Below are positions 26,753 to 35,889 of a stretch of 64,000 bases of DNA, piece by piece. The notes beneath the pieces were generated by a model. It searched no databases. It had not been told where the DNA came from and saw nothing but the letters and a program-made list of their open reading frames with translations. The stretch's first letter is position 1, and every line of letters begins with the position of its first letter. The DNA is from Bifidobacterium sp. N4G05 (lineage in GTDB: Bacteria > Actinomycetota > Actinomycetes > Actinomycetales > Bifidobacteriaceae), in the NCBI RefSeq assembly GCF_002742445.1, contig NZ_NJNQ01000006.1, positions 62,001 to 126,000 of the forward strand, written 5' to 3'. A program made the translations under genes and the position numbers.

Positions 26753-28672
26753 TCAGATGTCGTATCTCCAAGACTTATCGGTGATAACGCGGGCCATGGC
26801 TAGGCCGATCGGCAGGCAGATAATCACCATGAAGGCGCGGAAAGCCCAGTCGAGGGCGTTCAAGGTGTCGAATTGGCCGAGGTGGAACATGGCTTGATAC
26901 ATGTACAAACCGGGAACCATGATCACAATGGACGGCACGGTCAGGCAGATGCGCGGGTAGCCGAGATGTGGGGCGAGCCAGCTGCGATGAACCGCGGAAC
27001 GCCATGCGGAGGCGAGCAGGCCTGCGAGCAGTGCGCCGATGAATGCGCCGGCTTCGGCGGGAACTCCCATGTCAACGATTTCCAAGCGCAAGGTGTCGGT
27101 AATGGCGCCAATAGTGGCGGCCACAAGACACATGCGCTGCGGAGAATTGAACATAGTGGAGAAGCCCCAGACGCCGATGAATGCGAACACGAAACGCAAC
27201 AGGCAATTGACAACCGGATTGAGTCCCAACGGCTCGAATCCTTCCGGATTCAAATGCACGATCGAAGCGACCATCCACCCTGCGAGCGTCGCCATCAAAA
27301 TAATGCACAACACGTACGCAACGCGCTGAATACCTGACGGAAAATCAATCTTCGCCATATCAAGTCCGCCCGTAATCAACGGGAATCCAGGAATCACAAA
27401 CAGCATGGCACCGATGTAAGCCGTGTCATGCTGCAATGCGACGGGCTCGAAAATACCAATCAATCGCAGGGTGCCCGTGCAGGCGAGTGCCGCGACGGCC
27501 ACGCATACGAACGTCACAAAGAACTGGTTGAGATGGTGGGCGAACAGGCGGCGGCGCAGCCAGTGGCCAAGTCCCGCGCCAATGAACGCGCCGATCATGT
27601 CGAAGGGGCCGCCGCCAAGCAGGAACACGAAGGATGCACAGGCGCAGGCCGAGGCGAATCCTGCAAATGCCGGCGAATACAGGGGCTTGCGCCGTTCGAT
27701 CATGTTGAGTCGTTCGTGCGCTTGACGAACGGTGATGCCTTGCGATTGGTCCGCTTCTTTGCCGACATGGTCGAAATGTTCGGCGTATTGGCCTTTTGGC
27801 GGCTTATGATTGCGATTTTTGCGCGCTTTTTTCGTGGTCGATTCGCTTGACGTAACGTTGGCCGCGCTGGCGGTTTCACGCTTGGTTTCACGTTCAGCTT
27901 CACGTTCACCGCGATTATGCTCGCTTGCCGCTTCAATGTCACGCAAGTGCAACGGCTGCGCGGTGGTATCGGTCGCTTCGGCGCGCTCCGTCACCATTTC
28001 AAGCGCGTCAAGCACGGGATCGTCGGATCCCTCCTGATTCTGTTCGGCTTTCTGACGTTCGCGAAGACGCTTCGACAGGTCGGCCGACACCTGCGACGCA
28101 TCACGCTTGTCGAGATGCTGCATAAGCCCTTCTGACACGTCGGATTGGCTGTGGTACATCGATCCTTTGCCGAGGTTCACGTTGAACCAGTCAGCGAAGT
28201 GTTCGAGCAGCCAAATGCGTTCCGTATTGACGCCGGTGGTTGGCAGGTCGATGACTTCGGTGATGCGGTCTTTGCCGTCGGTGCAGGAGGCTTCGATGTC
28301 GGTGAGGTTCACGTCGGCGCGTACGTGCACGCCGAGCGGGTAGGCGATGCGGTGCATCATTTCGCGGACACGGAAACTTCCGGTGCCCGCGCCGAGATCG
28401 AGCATGCCGACGCGTACGATCACGCTGGCTTTTGCTGCGATTCCCGCTTCAGCAACCGGCTTGTCCCAATCCCGTTCAATATCTTCCATATCGAGCGGAA
28501 TGGAGTGTGTATGGAATTTGCTGACGGCCGAAGCGCTTTTTTCCGCGCTTTCGAAATTCGTCTCATGTTCATGTTCGTATTGTGCGCTCACAAGTTCAGG
28601 TCTAACGTGTGGGCTGGTCGGAGGATTTTCGAAATTTCCGTCGATTTCACCTTGTGGACACCACTGGACCAC
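26753..28672 (-). CDS. Threonine/serine exporter family protein (ThrE-like)
   Basis: 639 residues if started at GTG 28672. N-terminal ThrE (DUF1212) domain split by a long charged, low-complexity cytoplasmic insert (about 215-320, Lys/Arg/Glu/Ser rich), then about ten membrane helices (about 345-630). Motifs include LDLGAGTGSFRVREMMHRIA in part and YIGAMLFVIPGFPLITGGLDM in part, which match the exporter family. Corynebacterial ThrE is about 490 residues; the excess here is the insert and N-terminus. No candidate start (28672 GTG, 28489 ATG) has a good binding site, so the N-terminus is uncertain. It would export Thr/Ser; dipeptide export has been reported for relatives. Divergent from ppc. 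Confidence 0.8.
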   Translation of the reverse strand: MVQWCPQGEIDGNFENPPTSPHVRPELVSAQYEHEHETNFESAEKSASAVSKFHTHSIPLDMEDIERDWDKPVAEAGIAAKASVIVRVGMLDLGAGTGSFRVREMMHRIAYPLGVHVRADVNLTDIEASCTDGKDRITEVIDLPTTGVNTERIWLLEHFADWFNVNLGKGSMYHSQSDVSEGLMQHLDKRDASQVSADLSKRLRERQKAEQNQEGSDDPVLDALEMVTERAEATDTTAQPLHLRDIEAASEHNRGEREAERETKRETASAANVTSSESTTKKARKNRNHKPPKGQYAEHFDHVGKEADQSQGITVRQAHERLNMIERRKPLYSPAFAGFASACACASFVFLLGGGPFDMIGAFIGAGLGHWLRRRLFAHHLNQFFVTFVCVAVAALACTGTLRLIGIFEPVALQHDTAYIGAMLFVIPGFPLITGGLDMAKIDFPSGIQRVAYVLCIILMATLAGWMVASIVHLNPEGFEPLGLNPVVNCLLRFVFAFIGVWGFSTMFNSPQRMCLVAATIGAITDTLRLEIVDMGVPAEAGAFIGALLAGLLASAWRSAVHRSWLAPHLGYPRICLTVPSIVIMVPGLYMYQAMFHLGQFDTLNALDWAFRAFMVIICLPIGLAMARVITDKSWRYDI

Positions 28673-28850
28673 GATGCGGACATTTTCGGTATTTCCGTAA
28701 CCAAACTGTCGATTTGCCGCGCATACAATGGTTGTGCATTACCGACCGAACTTAGGGCTGTGGGCTCGCAACAGATGGCCAAAACAATCGCGGAGGTGCC
28801 GCGAAGGACCAACAGACCGGGCAACCCGATGGTTCGGAGAAGGAGATCTG

Positions 28851-31607
28851 ATGGCAGATAATAATCAACAGATCACGCCTGCGGACGCAGCTATCGTCTC
28901 GTCCGGCACGGGAACCAAGGGTCCCGAAGAGCGCGATCTTCCCGCATCCCTCAAAGAAGAAATGGATCTGTGTCTGCAGATTCTTCGCGAGGTCCTCGGC
29001 GAATTCGACGAAAAGCTGCTGGCGACATTCGATGAGGTGCGCGAATACGCACTGAATGCCAGCGCCGAACGCTTCGCCGGCATTCTGACTGATACCAATT
29101 CCGAGCAGGACGACCTGCAGAACGCGGTCAACACCATCGACAAGATGAATGTTGAAGACTCACAGCTGCTGGCCCGCGCATTCACGACCTACTTCCATCT
29201 CGCCAATCTGTGCGAGGAGAACTATCGCGTTTCCGTGCTGCATCAGCGCGAATCCAAGGTTGAGGACACCGCGCCCGTCGATCCAGTCAACGAAATGACT
29301 TGCGCCTACCACCAGCTCATCAACGAGCTCGGTCCGGCCAAGGCAAAGGAACTGCTCGACCAGCTCGAGTTCCACCCGGTGTTCACCGCGCATCCGACCG
29401 AAGCCCGCCGTAAGGCCGTGGAAGGCAAGATTCGCCGTATCTCCCAGCTGCTCGAAGCGCATAAGCTGCTTGGCGGCTCGGACAAGAAGGAAAACTCCCG
29501 TCGTCTCTTCAACGAGATCGACGCGCTGTTCCGCACCTCCCCGATCGCACTGAAGAAGCCGACACCGGTTGAGGAAGCGGATACCATCCTCGACATTTTC
29601 GACAACACGTTGTTCTACACCATTCCGCAGGTCTATCGCCGTTTCGATGATTGGATCCTCGGAGACAAGGCCGGCCTGGTGCCGCCGGTGTGCCCCGCGT
29701 TCTTCCATCCGGGCAGCTGGATCGGTTCCGACCGCGACGGAAACCCGAACGTCACCGCCAAGGTGAGCCGTCAGGTGGCTCGCAAGTTCAGCGATCATGT
29801 GCTGGGAGCGCTCGAGATCGAGACCCGCCATATCGGCAAGAACCTGACCATGGAATCCACCACGACGCCGCCGAGCGCCGAGCTCAAGAGCCTGTGGAAT
29901 CGTCAGAAGGAGATGAGCGAACGCCTTACCGACAAGGCAGCTCTGATCTCCACCAAGGAACTGCACCGCGCAGTCATGCTGGTTATGGCCGATCGTCTTC
30001 GCGCCACCATCGACCGCGATGTCGACCTGATGTACCATTCCTGCGAGGATTTCATCGCCGATCTGAAGATCGTGCAGCGTTCCCTCGCCGATGCCAACGC
30101 CAAGCGTTCCGCGTACGGCCCGCTGCAGGACCTCATCTGGCAGGCCGAGACCTTCGGCTTCCACATGGTCGAGATGGAGTTCCGTCAGCATTCCGTCGTG
30201 CATTCCCGTGCTCTGGAGGACATCCGCGAGCATGGCCTGCACGGTGAGCGTGGCGAGCTGCAGCCGATGACCCACGAGGTGCTCGACACCTTCCGCGCGC
30301 TCGGTTCCATCCAGAAGCGCAATGGCATCAAGGCCGCCCGCCGTTACATCATCTCCTTCACCAAGAGCGCCCAGAACATCAAGGACGTGTACGAACTGAA
30401 CCGTCTGTCGTTCGCACGCCCCGAGGATGTGCCGACCATCGACGTAATCCCGCTGTTCGAACAGCTTGAGGATTTGCAGAATTCGGTGGACGTGCTTGAG
30501 GAAATGATCAAGATTCCTGAAGTGCAGGCTCGTCTGAAGGCCACCGGCGGCAAGCTTGAGGTCATGCTCGGCTACTCCGATTCCTCGAAGGATGCCGGCC
30601 CGACGTCTGCAACTCTGGCACTGCATTCCGCACAGGAGCGCATCGCCAAGTGGGCCGAATCGCACGATATCGACTTGACCCTGTTCCATGGCCGCGGCGG
30701 CGCCGTTGGCCGTGGCGGCGGCCCGGCCAATCGTGCCGTGCTCGCGCAGCCGGTCGGCTCCGTGAAGTGCCGTTTCAAGCTCACCGAACAGGGCGAAGTC
30801 ATCTTCGCACGTTACGGCAACCCAATTCTAGCCATCCGCCACGTAGAATCCGTGGCGGCCGCAACGCTGCTGCAATCCGCTCCGAGCGTGGAGAAGCGTA
30901 ACACCGACATGACCGAGAAGTATGCCGACATGGCAAGCAAGCTCGACGAAGTCGCACACAATCGCTTCCTGGATCTGCTGAATACTCCGGATTTCGCACC
31001 GTGGTTCTCCACCGTCACGCCGCTGACCGAAATCGGTCTGCTGCCGATCGGTTCCCGACCTGCAAAGCGTGGTCTCGGCGCCAAGTCCTTGGACGATCTG
31101 CGTACCATTCCGTGGATCTTCTCTTGGGCTCAGGCACGCATCAACCTCGCCGCATGGTATGGCCTCGGATCCGCCTGCGAGGCGTTCGGCGATCTCGCCA
31201 CCCTACGTCAGGCGTATGAGGATTGGCCGCTGTTCTCGACGTTCATCGACAATATCGAGATGTCGTTGGCTAAGACCGACGAGCGTATCGCCAAGATGTA
31301 CTTGGCACTCGGCGACCGTGAGGATCTCAACAAGAAGGTGCTCGACGAGATGGAGCTCACCCGCGAATGGGTGCTCAAGATCGTCGGCGACGAATGGCCG
31401 TTGCAGCACCGCCATGTGCTCGGCCAGGCCATCCGCATACGCTCGCCGTATGTGGACGCACTGTCTGTCACCCAGGTGCTCGCCCTGCGTTCGCTGCGTA
31501 AGCGCGTGGACAAGGAAGAGCTCACGCACGGACAGAAGGCGAACTACACCTACCTGATCCTGTGCACCGTGTCGGGTGTCGCAGCAGGCCTGCAGAACAC
31601 CGGCTGA
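28851..31607 (+). CDS. ppc: Phosphoenolpyruvate carboxylase
   Basis: 918 residues from ATG 28851 (AAGGAG upstream); a longer frame starts at 28728 but has no binding site. Catalyses PEP + bicarbonate to oxaloacetate, the anaplerotic route in bifidobacteria. Hallmarks: VFTAHPTEARR with catalytic His181, GSWIGSDRDGNPNV, GYSDSSKDAGP, and the FHGRGGAVGRGGGP loop. Ends in ...AAGLQNTG, the conserved PEPC C-terminus. A beta-carbonic anhydrase gene follows on the same strand and could supply bicarbonate (inference). Confidence 0.97.
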   Translation: MADNNQQITPADAAIVSSGTGTKGPEERDLPASLKEEMDLCLQILREVLGEFDEKLLATFDEVREYALNASAERFAGILTDTNSEQDDLQNAVNTIDKMNVEDSQLLARAFTTYFHLANLCEENYRVSVLHQRESKVEDTAPVDPVNEMTCAYHQLINELGPAKAKELLDQLEFHPVFTAHPTEARRKAVEGKIRRISQLLEAHKLLGGSDKKENSRRLFNEIDALFRTSPIALKKPTPVEEADTILDIFDNTLFYTIPQVYRRFDDWILGDKAGLVPPVCPAFFHPGSWIGSDRDGNPNVTAKVSRQVARKFSDHVLGALEIETRHIGKNLTMESTTTPPSAELKSLWNRQKEMSERLTDKAALISTKELHRAVMLVMADRLRATIDRDVDLMYHSCEDFIADLKIVQRSLADANAKRSAYGPLQDLIWQAETFGFHMVEMEFRQHSVVHSRALEDIREHGLHGERGELQPMTHEVLDTFRALGSIQKRNGIKAARRYIISFTKSAQNIKDVYELNRLSFARPEDVPTIDVIPLFEQLEDLQNSVDVLEEMIKIPEVQARLKATGGKLEVMLGYSDSSKDAGPTSATLALHSAQERIAKWAESHDIDLTLFHGRGGAVGRGGGPANRAVLAQPVGSVKCRFKLTEQGEVIFARYGNPILAIRHVESVAAATLLQSAPSVEKRNTDMTEKYADMASKLDEVAHNRFLDLLNTPDFAPWFSTVTPLTEIGLLPIGSRPAKRGLGAKSLDDLRTIPWIFSWAQARINLAAWYGLGSACEAFGDLATLRQAYEDWPLFSTFIDNIEMSLAKTDERIAKMYLALGDREDLNKKVLDEMELTREWVLKIVGDEWPLQHRHVLGQAIRIRSPYVDALSVTQVLALRSLRKRVDKEELTHGQKANYTYLILCTVSGVAAGLQNTG

Positions 31608-31631
31608 TTTTCGGCTGACCGCCTGACAAAA

Positions 31632-31681
31632 GCGAGCGGGGAGGTTCCGTGCCAATAAACGGCGCGGGCCTCCCCGCTCGC
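31632..31681 (+). terminator. Terminator of ppc
   Basis: GCGAGCGGGGAGG (31632-31644) and CCTCCCCGCTCGC (31669-31681): perfect 13-bp stem, 24-base loop, little U-tract. Confidence 0.7.
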
Positions 31682-31684
31682 GTT

Positions 31685-31779
31685 CCCGGATTCAACTTGT
31701 AAGCGCAACGCCTTCTTAAATTAGAAACTGAACACTTCCAAACCTAGACAAGGCGTTGCACGTCTATTTAGAATCCGGG
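31685..31779. mobile_element. IS30-like terminal-repeat remnant or MITE (95 bp)
   Basis: Two 30-base arms face each other: CCCGGATTC-11 bases-GCAACGCCTT (31685-31714) and AAGGCGTTGC-11 bases-GAATCCGGG (31750-31779), with 35 bases between. The arm word GATTCAAC...CGCAACGCC recalls IS30-family inverted repeats (from memory). There is no transposase inside, so this is either an internally deleted copy or a non-autonomous element between ppc and the carbonic anhydrase gene. Confidence 0.6.
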
Positions 31780-31959
31780 GCAGTCGCTCGGTTGGATGAG
31801 TCCGGCACGATACCGTCAGAGCCAAGGAATAGCTGCGTGATTATCCCCAAGAAAACGTCCTCAGCCCCTGCCTTAGATGGCGATTCAATCGAAACAACTT
31901 CAGAAACACCGTTTATGATGAACCATAGCCTGTGATGAAATGACAAAGAGGTGGAATCA

Positions 31960-32655
31960 ATGACGGACGAAACATTTGTGAACCAGAACGACGTGGAGGG
32001 CACGGCGAACGGCGTGTGGAGCCGCATGTTGGCGGGCAACCGTAGATTCACGGAAGGCAAGCTGGAACATCCGAACCGCAGTGCGGAAGCACGCAAGGCG
32101 GTTATCGACACGCATGAGCCGGATGCGGCGGTATTGAGCTGCTCTGATGCACGTGTCAGCCCCGATATTATTTTCGACGCAGGCATCGGCGATCTGTTCA
32201 CCGTGCGCACGGCAGGGCAGGTCATAGACGATGCCGTGATCGCCTCTTTGGAATACGCGGTGGATGTGCTCGGCGTGCGCCTTTTGGTGGTGCTCGGCCA
32301 TCAGAATTGCGGCGCGATCAAGCAGGCATGCAAGGAATACGAGGCGTTGTTGCACGAGTTGACCGCCGACGCGGAGGATTCGCTGATGGCCGCTGACAGC
32401 GTTGCCGACCTTGACGAACGTATTCTGAACGCGAAATCGCTGATGCTGCGCACCGTCGGTTTTTCGATTTGGCAGGCGCACGAGTCGGAGCTGGAATCGA
32501 CGGAGGATTTCGAGCGCGTGCACATCGCACGCACCATCGAGCAACTGGTGGAGCAGTCCGAGGTGATTCAGCGCGCGCTGGCGGAGGATCGGCTGATGAT
32601 CACCGGAGCACGCTACCAGCTCGACACCGGAAAAGTCGAAGTATTGAGCTTCTGA
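31960..32655 (+). CDS. Beta-class carbonic anhydrase
   Basis: 231 residues from ATG 31960 (AGAGG 8 bases upstream; in-frame GTG 31951 is less likely). Zinc ligands and active-site pair: Cys61-Ser-Asp63-Ala-Arg65 (SCSDARVSPD), His114 and Cys117 (GHQNCGAI). Interconverts CO2 and bicarbonate, feeding PEP carboxylase and biosynthetic carboxylations. The final 70 bases of the gene (32586-32655) are repeated at 34231-34300 on the other side of the AAA ATPase gene, a sign that DNA was inserted immediately after this stop codon. Confidence 0.93.
   Translation: MTDETFVNQNDVEGTANGVWSRMLAGNRRFTEGKLEHPNRSAEARKAVIDTHEPDAAVLSCSDARVSPDIIFDAGIGDLFTVRTAGQVIDDAVIASLEYAVDVLGVRLLVVLGHQNCGAIKQACKEYEALLHELTADAEDSLMAADSVADLDERILNAKSLMLRTVGFSIWQAHESELESTEDFERVHIARTIEQLVEQSEVIQRALAEDRLMITGARYQLDTGKVEVLSF
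32586..32655. repeat. Direct repeat copy 1 (3' end of carbonic anhydrase)
   Basis: 70-base segment from GGATCGGCTG to the TGA stop, matched at 34231-34300 with two differences. Confidence 0.95.
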
Positions 32656-32668
32656 TTTTCTATACGAT

Positions 32669-34003
32669 TCATGACAGACGTCGATCTGCCGTTGTACGTG
32701 CAAGCACAGCCACCGCATACAACGGTAGATCCTGTATGTCACCATCCTTGCGTGGAGGCAACGGCGAGAACCGCACAGCATGCTCAAAGCCGAATCGTTT
32801 GATGGCGGCCTTCAGACTTTTCGCGTGAAGATTGATGCCGGCCTTCACTTCAATCGGTATAACATACCGATCGTTCTGCGCAAGAAAATCAAGTTCGTTC
32901 GTCGAATTGGCATTCGTCCAATAGCGGGGCTCAAATCCATACGAAACAAGTTCCTGACATACCAATTGCTCGGCAAAAGCGCCTTTCGCTGAACCAAATA
33001 CCGAATCGCCATCCAAAATACTCTCCGGACTCGCGCCATTCATGGTACGCAACAAACCGACATCGGACGTATAAAGCTTGAACGCATCGACATCATCGAA
33101 TGATTTGAGCGGATATTCCGGAGCGGTGACCCGCGCGACCTTCAATGCGATCGATGAATCAAGCAACCGCTGAATCGCTAATTCAAAATCTTTGCCACGT
33201 CCACCGGAACGCACCGCACCATAAAGAAACTTCTTATTCTCACGCGCAAGCTGGGAGGGAATTGAATCCCAAACCTGTGCAAGGCGCAAGGAAAATCCCC
33301 TCGGCATCGCATCGGCATACTTCGAAAAATCACCGCGATAGCCCTGCAGGATGTCTTCCTGCACCTGCATTATCCGATTGAAATCAGCACCAGGATATGT
33401 ATCGGCGAAAATCTCGACGGCTTCCGGCATGCCACCTACCACCATGTAGTATTTCAGCCATTCCATGAGCTGCTCGTGGAATACCGACATCATGTCCAGA
33501 TCCGCGTTTTCGATGATTTCCGTAAGATTATGGCAGCCAACGGCGTCCAGAAATTCCAGAAAATTCATCGGATATAGACGGTAGCGATCCACCTTCCCCA
33601 CGGGATAGGAAGTGCCTGGATGCACGGTGATGCCCAACGATGATCCGGTTGCGATCAGCGCGTATTCGCAAGCTTCCTCTGCGAAATATTTCAACGCCTC
33701 GACGGCTCTGGGAATCGCCTGCACCTCATCAAGCACAATCAAAGTCTTCCCGGGTTCAATGCGCGTTCGCGAAGCCAAAGCGATACCTGCAATCAACCGT
33801 TCAGGACGCAGAGAACCGGAAAAAAGTTGATCCATAGCCTCATTGTTCTCCAGTGAGACATACGCCATCGATTCAAACTGAGTGCGTCCGAGCTCTTTAA
33901 CCAACCAGCTCTTACCGGTCTGTCGGGCACCGTCCAGAATCAAAGGCTTGCGATGCGCATCGTTCTTCCATGCGATAAGCCGTTTCATCATCCAACGTTT
34001 CAT
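32669..34003 (-). CDS. AAA ATPase with DUF4143 and nuclease-like C-terminus
   Basis: 444 residues from ATG 34003 (GAGGTG 7 bases upstream; an upstream start at 34033 is unsupported). Walker A GARQTGKSW and Walker B TLIVLDEVQ belong to the AAA_14 type; the middle (about 255-330) is the DUF4143 winged-helix-like region; the end contains ELDFLAQNDRYVIPIEVKAG, an E-EVK pattern like restriction-endonuclease folds. These proteins are patchily distributed in archaea and bifidobacteria; their function is unknown, with mobile or defence roles suggested. The gene reads opposite to its neighbours and lies in a 1.6 kb insert flanked by 70-bp direct repeats, so recent acquisition is likely. Composition of its upstream region is more AT-rich than nearby genes. 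Confidence 0.88.
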   Translation of the reverse strand: MKRWMMKRLIAWKNDAHRKPLILDGARQTGKSWLVKELGRTQFESMAYVSLENNEAMDQLFSGSLRPERLIAGIALASRTRIEPGKTLIVLDEVQAIPRAVEALKYFAEEACEYALIATGSSLGITVHPGTSYPVGKVDRYRLYPMNFLEFLDAVGCHNLTEIIENADLDMMSVFHEQLMEWLKYYMVVGGMPEAVEIFADTYPGADFNRIMQVQEDILQGYRGDFSKYADAMPRGFSLRLAQVWDSIPSQLARENKKFLYGAVRSGGRGKDFELAIQRLLDSSIALKVARVTAPEYPLKSFDDVDAFKLYTSDVGLLRTMNGASPESILDGDSVFGSAKGAFAEQLVCQELVSYGFEPRYWTNANSTNELDFLAQNDRYVIPIEVKAGINLHAKSLKAAIKRFGFEHAVRFSPLPPRKDGDIQDLPLYAVAVLARTTADRRLS

Positions 34004-34092
34004 AGATGCACCTCGCTCGATCAACTTTCCCAATACACCATTTGCTGTCGGAATGGCGAATTGACAGGAATAGTCGTTTTAAACAAAAATAC

Positions 34093-34149
34093 CATTTTCT
34101 AGGGGATAATCACCAGCTTAAGCTACATTTTCTAGGGGAAATTAAAAGT
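34093..34149 (-). promoter_or_regulatory. Operator-like direct repeat upstream of AAA ATPase
   Basis: TCCCCTAGAAAATG occurs twice on the minus strand (34093-34106 and 34136-34149), 43 bases apart (about four helical turns), roughly 90-145 bases before the ATPase start. Candidate binding sites for an own regulator; inference only. Confidence 0.5.
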
Positions 34150-34230
34150 TTACACATACATAATCTCCATATCAACATCATATCGACGTCATGTTGCCCC
34201 ACTGGACTAGGAGCAACCGAATACCGACAA

Positions 34231-34300
34231 GGACCGGCTGATGATCACCGGAGCACGCTACCAGCTCGACACCGGAAAAGTCGGAGTATTGAGCTTCTGA
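34231..34300. repeat. Direct repeat copy 2 (orphan carbonic anhydrase tail)
   Basis: 70 bases matching 32586-32655 with two substitutions; it has no gene attached, so it is the displaced or duplicated 3' end. Confidence 0.95.
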
Positions 34301-34376
34301 CGTTTTTCCGGAAAAGACAGCTTCCAAGTCCGTTGCGTCGCGCTGTTTTGACATGCCGTTGCTTTAGATTGGAACC

Positions 34377-35708
34377 ATGTCACTCGGTTTGAATATCCTC
34401 CTGATCTTCATCTTCCTGCTGCTCGGTTCCGTGTTCGCCGGCACCGAACTGGCGTTGGTCAGTCTGCGCGGATCGCAGATCGACCAAATGGAACAGGAGG
34501 ATGCCCGCGGCAAGCGCGTCGCACAAATCGCACGCGATCCGAACACGTTTCTGTCGACCGTGCAGATCGGCGTGACGTTGAGCGGTTTTCTTTCCGCATC
34601 GTTCGGCGAATCGTCGATTTCGCCATACATTGTGCCGATCGTCGAAAGTTGGGGCGTGCCGACGAGCGTGGCCGCTCCCCTAACAACCATTGTGCTGACG
34701 TTGATCATTTCATACTGTTCGATTGTGATTTCGGAGTTGGTGCCGAAGCGTATCGCCATGCAGCGCAACGAGCAGATCGCGCGTGCCGTGGTGCCCGCGA
34801 TTCACGTGTTTGCGAAGGTGTGCAAGCCGATTATTTGGCTGATCGGCAAGAATACGAACATTATTGTGCGCATGCTTGGTTTTGATCCGAACGAGACCGA
34901 CAGCGAAGTGTCCGACGAGGAGCTGCGCGTACTCGTCAACACCAATACGAACTTGAGCAAAGACGAACGCACGATCCTCGACGACGTGTTCGACGCGTCC
35001 GAAACGATTGTGGCGGAAGTGATGCGCCCGCGCGCCGACGTGGTGTTTCTGGATGGTGCCATGCCAATCGAGGAGGCGGCCGCGTACGTACGCGGAATGC
35101 CATACTCTCGTTATCCGGTGACCGGCAAGGATTTCGACGATGTGCTCGGCTTTGTGCACGTGCGCGATCTGCTTGACATCCGCGACCCCAAAGCACGGAC
35201 GGTTGCCGACGTGACGCGCGAGGGCATTTCGCTGCCGGGCACGTCGAAGCTGCTGCCAAGCCTTGAATTGCTACGAAAGCGCGGCATTCATCTGGCGGTG
35301 GTCATCGACGAATATGGCGGTACCGACGGCATCGTCACGTTGGAGGATATGACGGAGGAGCTGGTCGGCGATATTCGTGACGAATACGATCTGCCGGAGG
35401 AGAAAGGCGGCGAACGCACGGAACGTACTGCGTTCGTCAATGGCGTCGCCACTATCGAAGGTGGTATGACGATTGAGGATTTCGCTGATTTGACCGGTAT
35501 CGAGCTTGAGGACGGCCCGTACGAGACGGTTGCCGGCTATTTTCTGGCGCACACTGGCAAGATGGGCGAAGTCGGCGATGTGCTGTCTTCCGACGACGGT
35601 TACGACATGACTGTCACGCAAGTGGACGGCCGTCGTATCGAAATGCTGGAAATTCGCAAGCATACGGTTGATGACGATACTGCGAAATCCGCAAAGACTG
35701 CAAAATAA
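34377..35708 (+). CDS. CNNM / CBS domain / CorC-HlyC family protein (hemolysin-like)
   Basis: 443 residues. N-terminal CNNM (DUF21) domain with about four membrane segments (about 1-190; GTELALVSLRGSQIDQM in part), a pair of CBS domains (about 210-335; VMRPRADVVFLD, YGGTDGIVTLEDMTEELVGDI in part) and a C-terminal CorC/HlyC transporter-associated domain (about 345-430; DGPYETVAGYFL). Relatives are Mg2+/Co2+ efflux or cation homeostasis proteins; the name hemolysin is historical. It probably followed the carbonic anhydrase gene directly before the ATPase islet was inserted (inference). Confidence 0.9.
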   Translation: MSLGLNILLIFIFLLLGSVFAGTELALVSLRGSQIDQMEQEDARGKRVAQIARDPNTFLSTVQIGVTLSGFLSASFGESSISPYIVPIVESWGVPTSVAAPLTTIVLTLIISYCSIVISELVPKRIAMQRNEQIARAVVPAIHVFAKVCKPIIWLIGKNTNIIVRMLGFDPNETDSEVSDEELRVLVNTNTNLSKDERTILDDVFDASETIVAEVMRPRADVVFLDGAMPIEEAAAYVRGMPYSRYPVTGKDFDDVLGFVHVRDLLDIRDPKARTVADVTREGISLPGTSKLLPSLELLRKRGIHLAVVIDEYGGTDGIVTLEDMTEELVGDIRDEYDLPEEKGGERTERTAFVNGVATIEGGMTIEDFADLTGIELEDGPYETVAGYFLAHTGKMGEVGDVLSSDDGYDMTVTQVDGRRIEMLEIRKHTVDDDTAKSAKTAK

Positions 35709-35750
35709 TCTGAAATTAATCGAAATAAATTGAGATAAATCGAAATAAAA

Positions 35751-35820
35751 ACAGGCTTGCGATTATGTGAATGCTGATTTTTCATATGTTCAATATCAAC
35801 ATCAGTAATCGCAAGTCTGT
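35751..35820. terminator. Large hairpin between convergent genes
   Basis: ACAGGCTTGCGATTA (35751-35765) pairs with TAATCGCAAGTCTGT (35806-35820), one mismatch; inner CTGAT/ATCAG arms may extend it. Likely terminates both neighbours. Just before it (35710-35748) lies an A-rich short repeat of AATCGAAATAAA-like units. Confidence 0.6.
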
Positions 35821-35889
35821 CTATTACGTTTGTCACGTTATTAAATCTGTCGATTTACTACAGATTCAGCCGCAGATTTAATCACAGAT

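Larger units (their letters stand above)
34034..34376. other. AT-rich region upstream of the AAA ATPase gene
   Basis: Contains the direct repeat of CATTTTCTAGGGGA (34093 and 34136), an AT-rich stretch, a GTTGC...GCAAC inverted pair near 34192-34216 and the second copy of the carbonic anhydrase tail (34231-34300). No gene supported. The hemolysin-like gene starts at 34377. Confidence 0.65.

Noticed and set aside
29160-30689. 509-codon minus-strand frame opposite ppc
   Set aside because: Antisense shadow of ppc with no recognisable domain.
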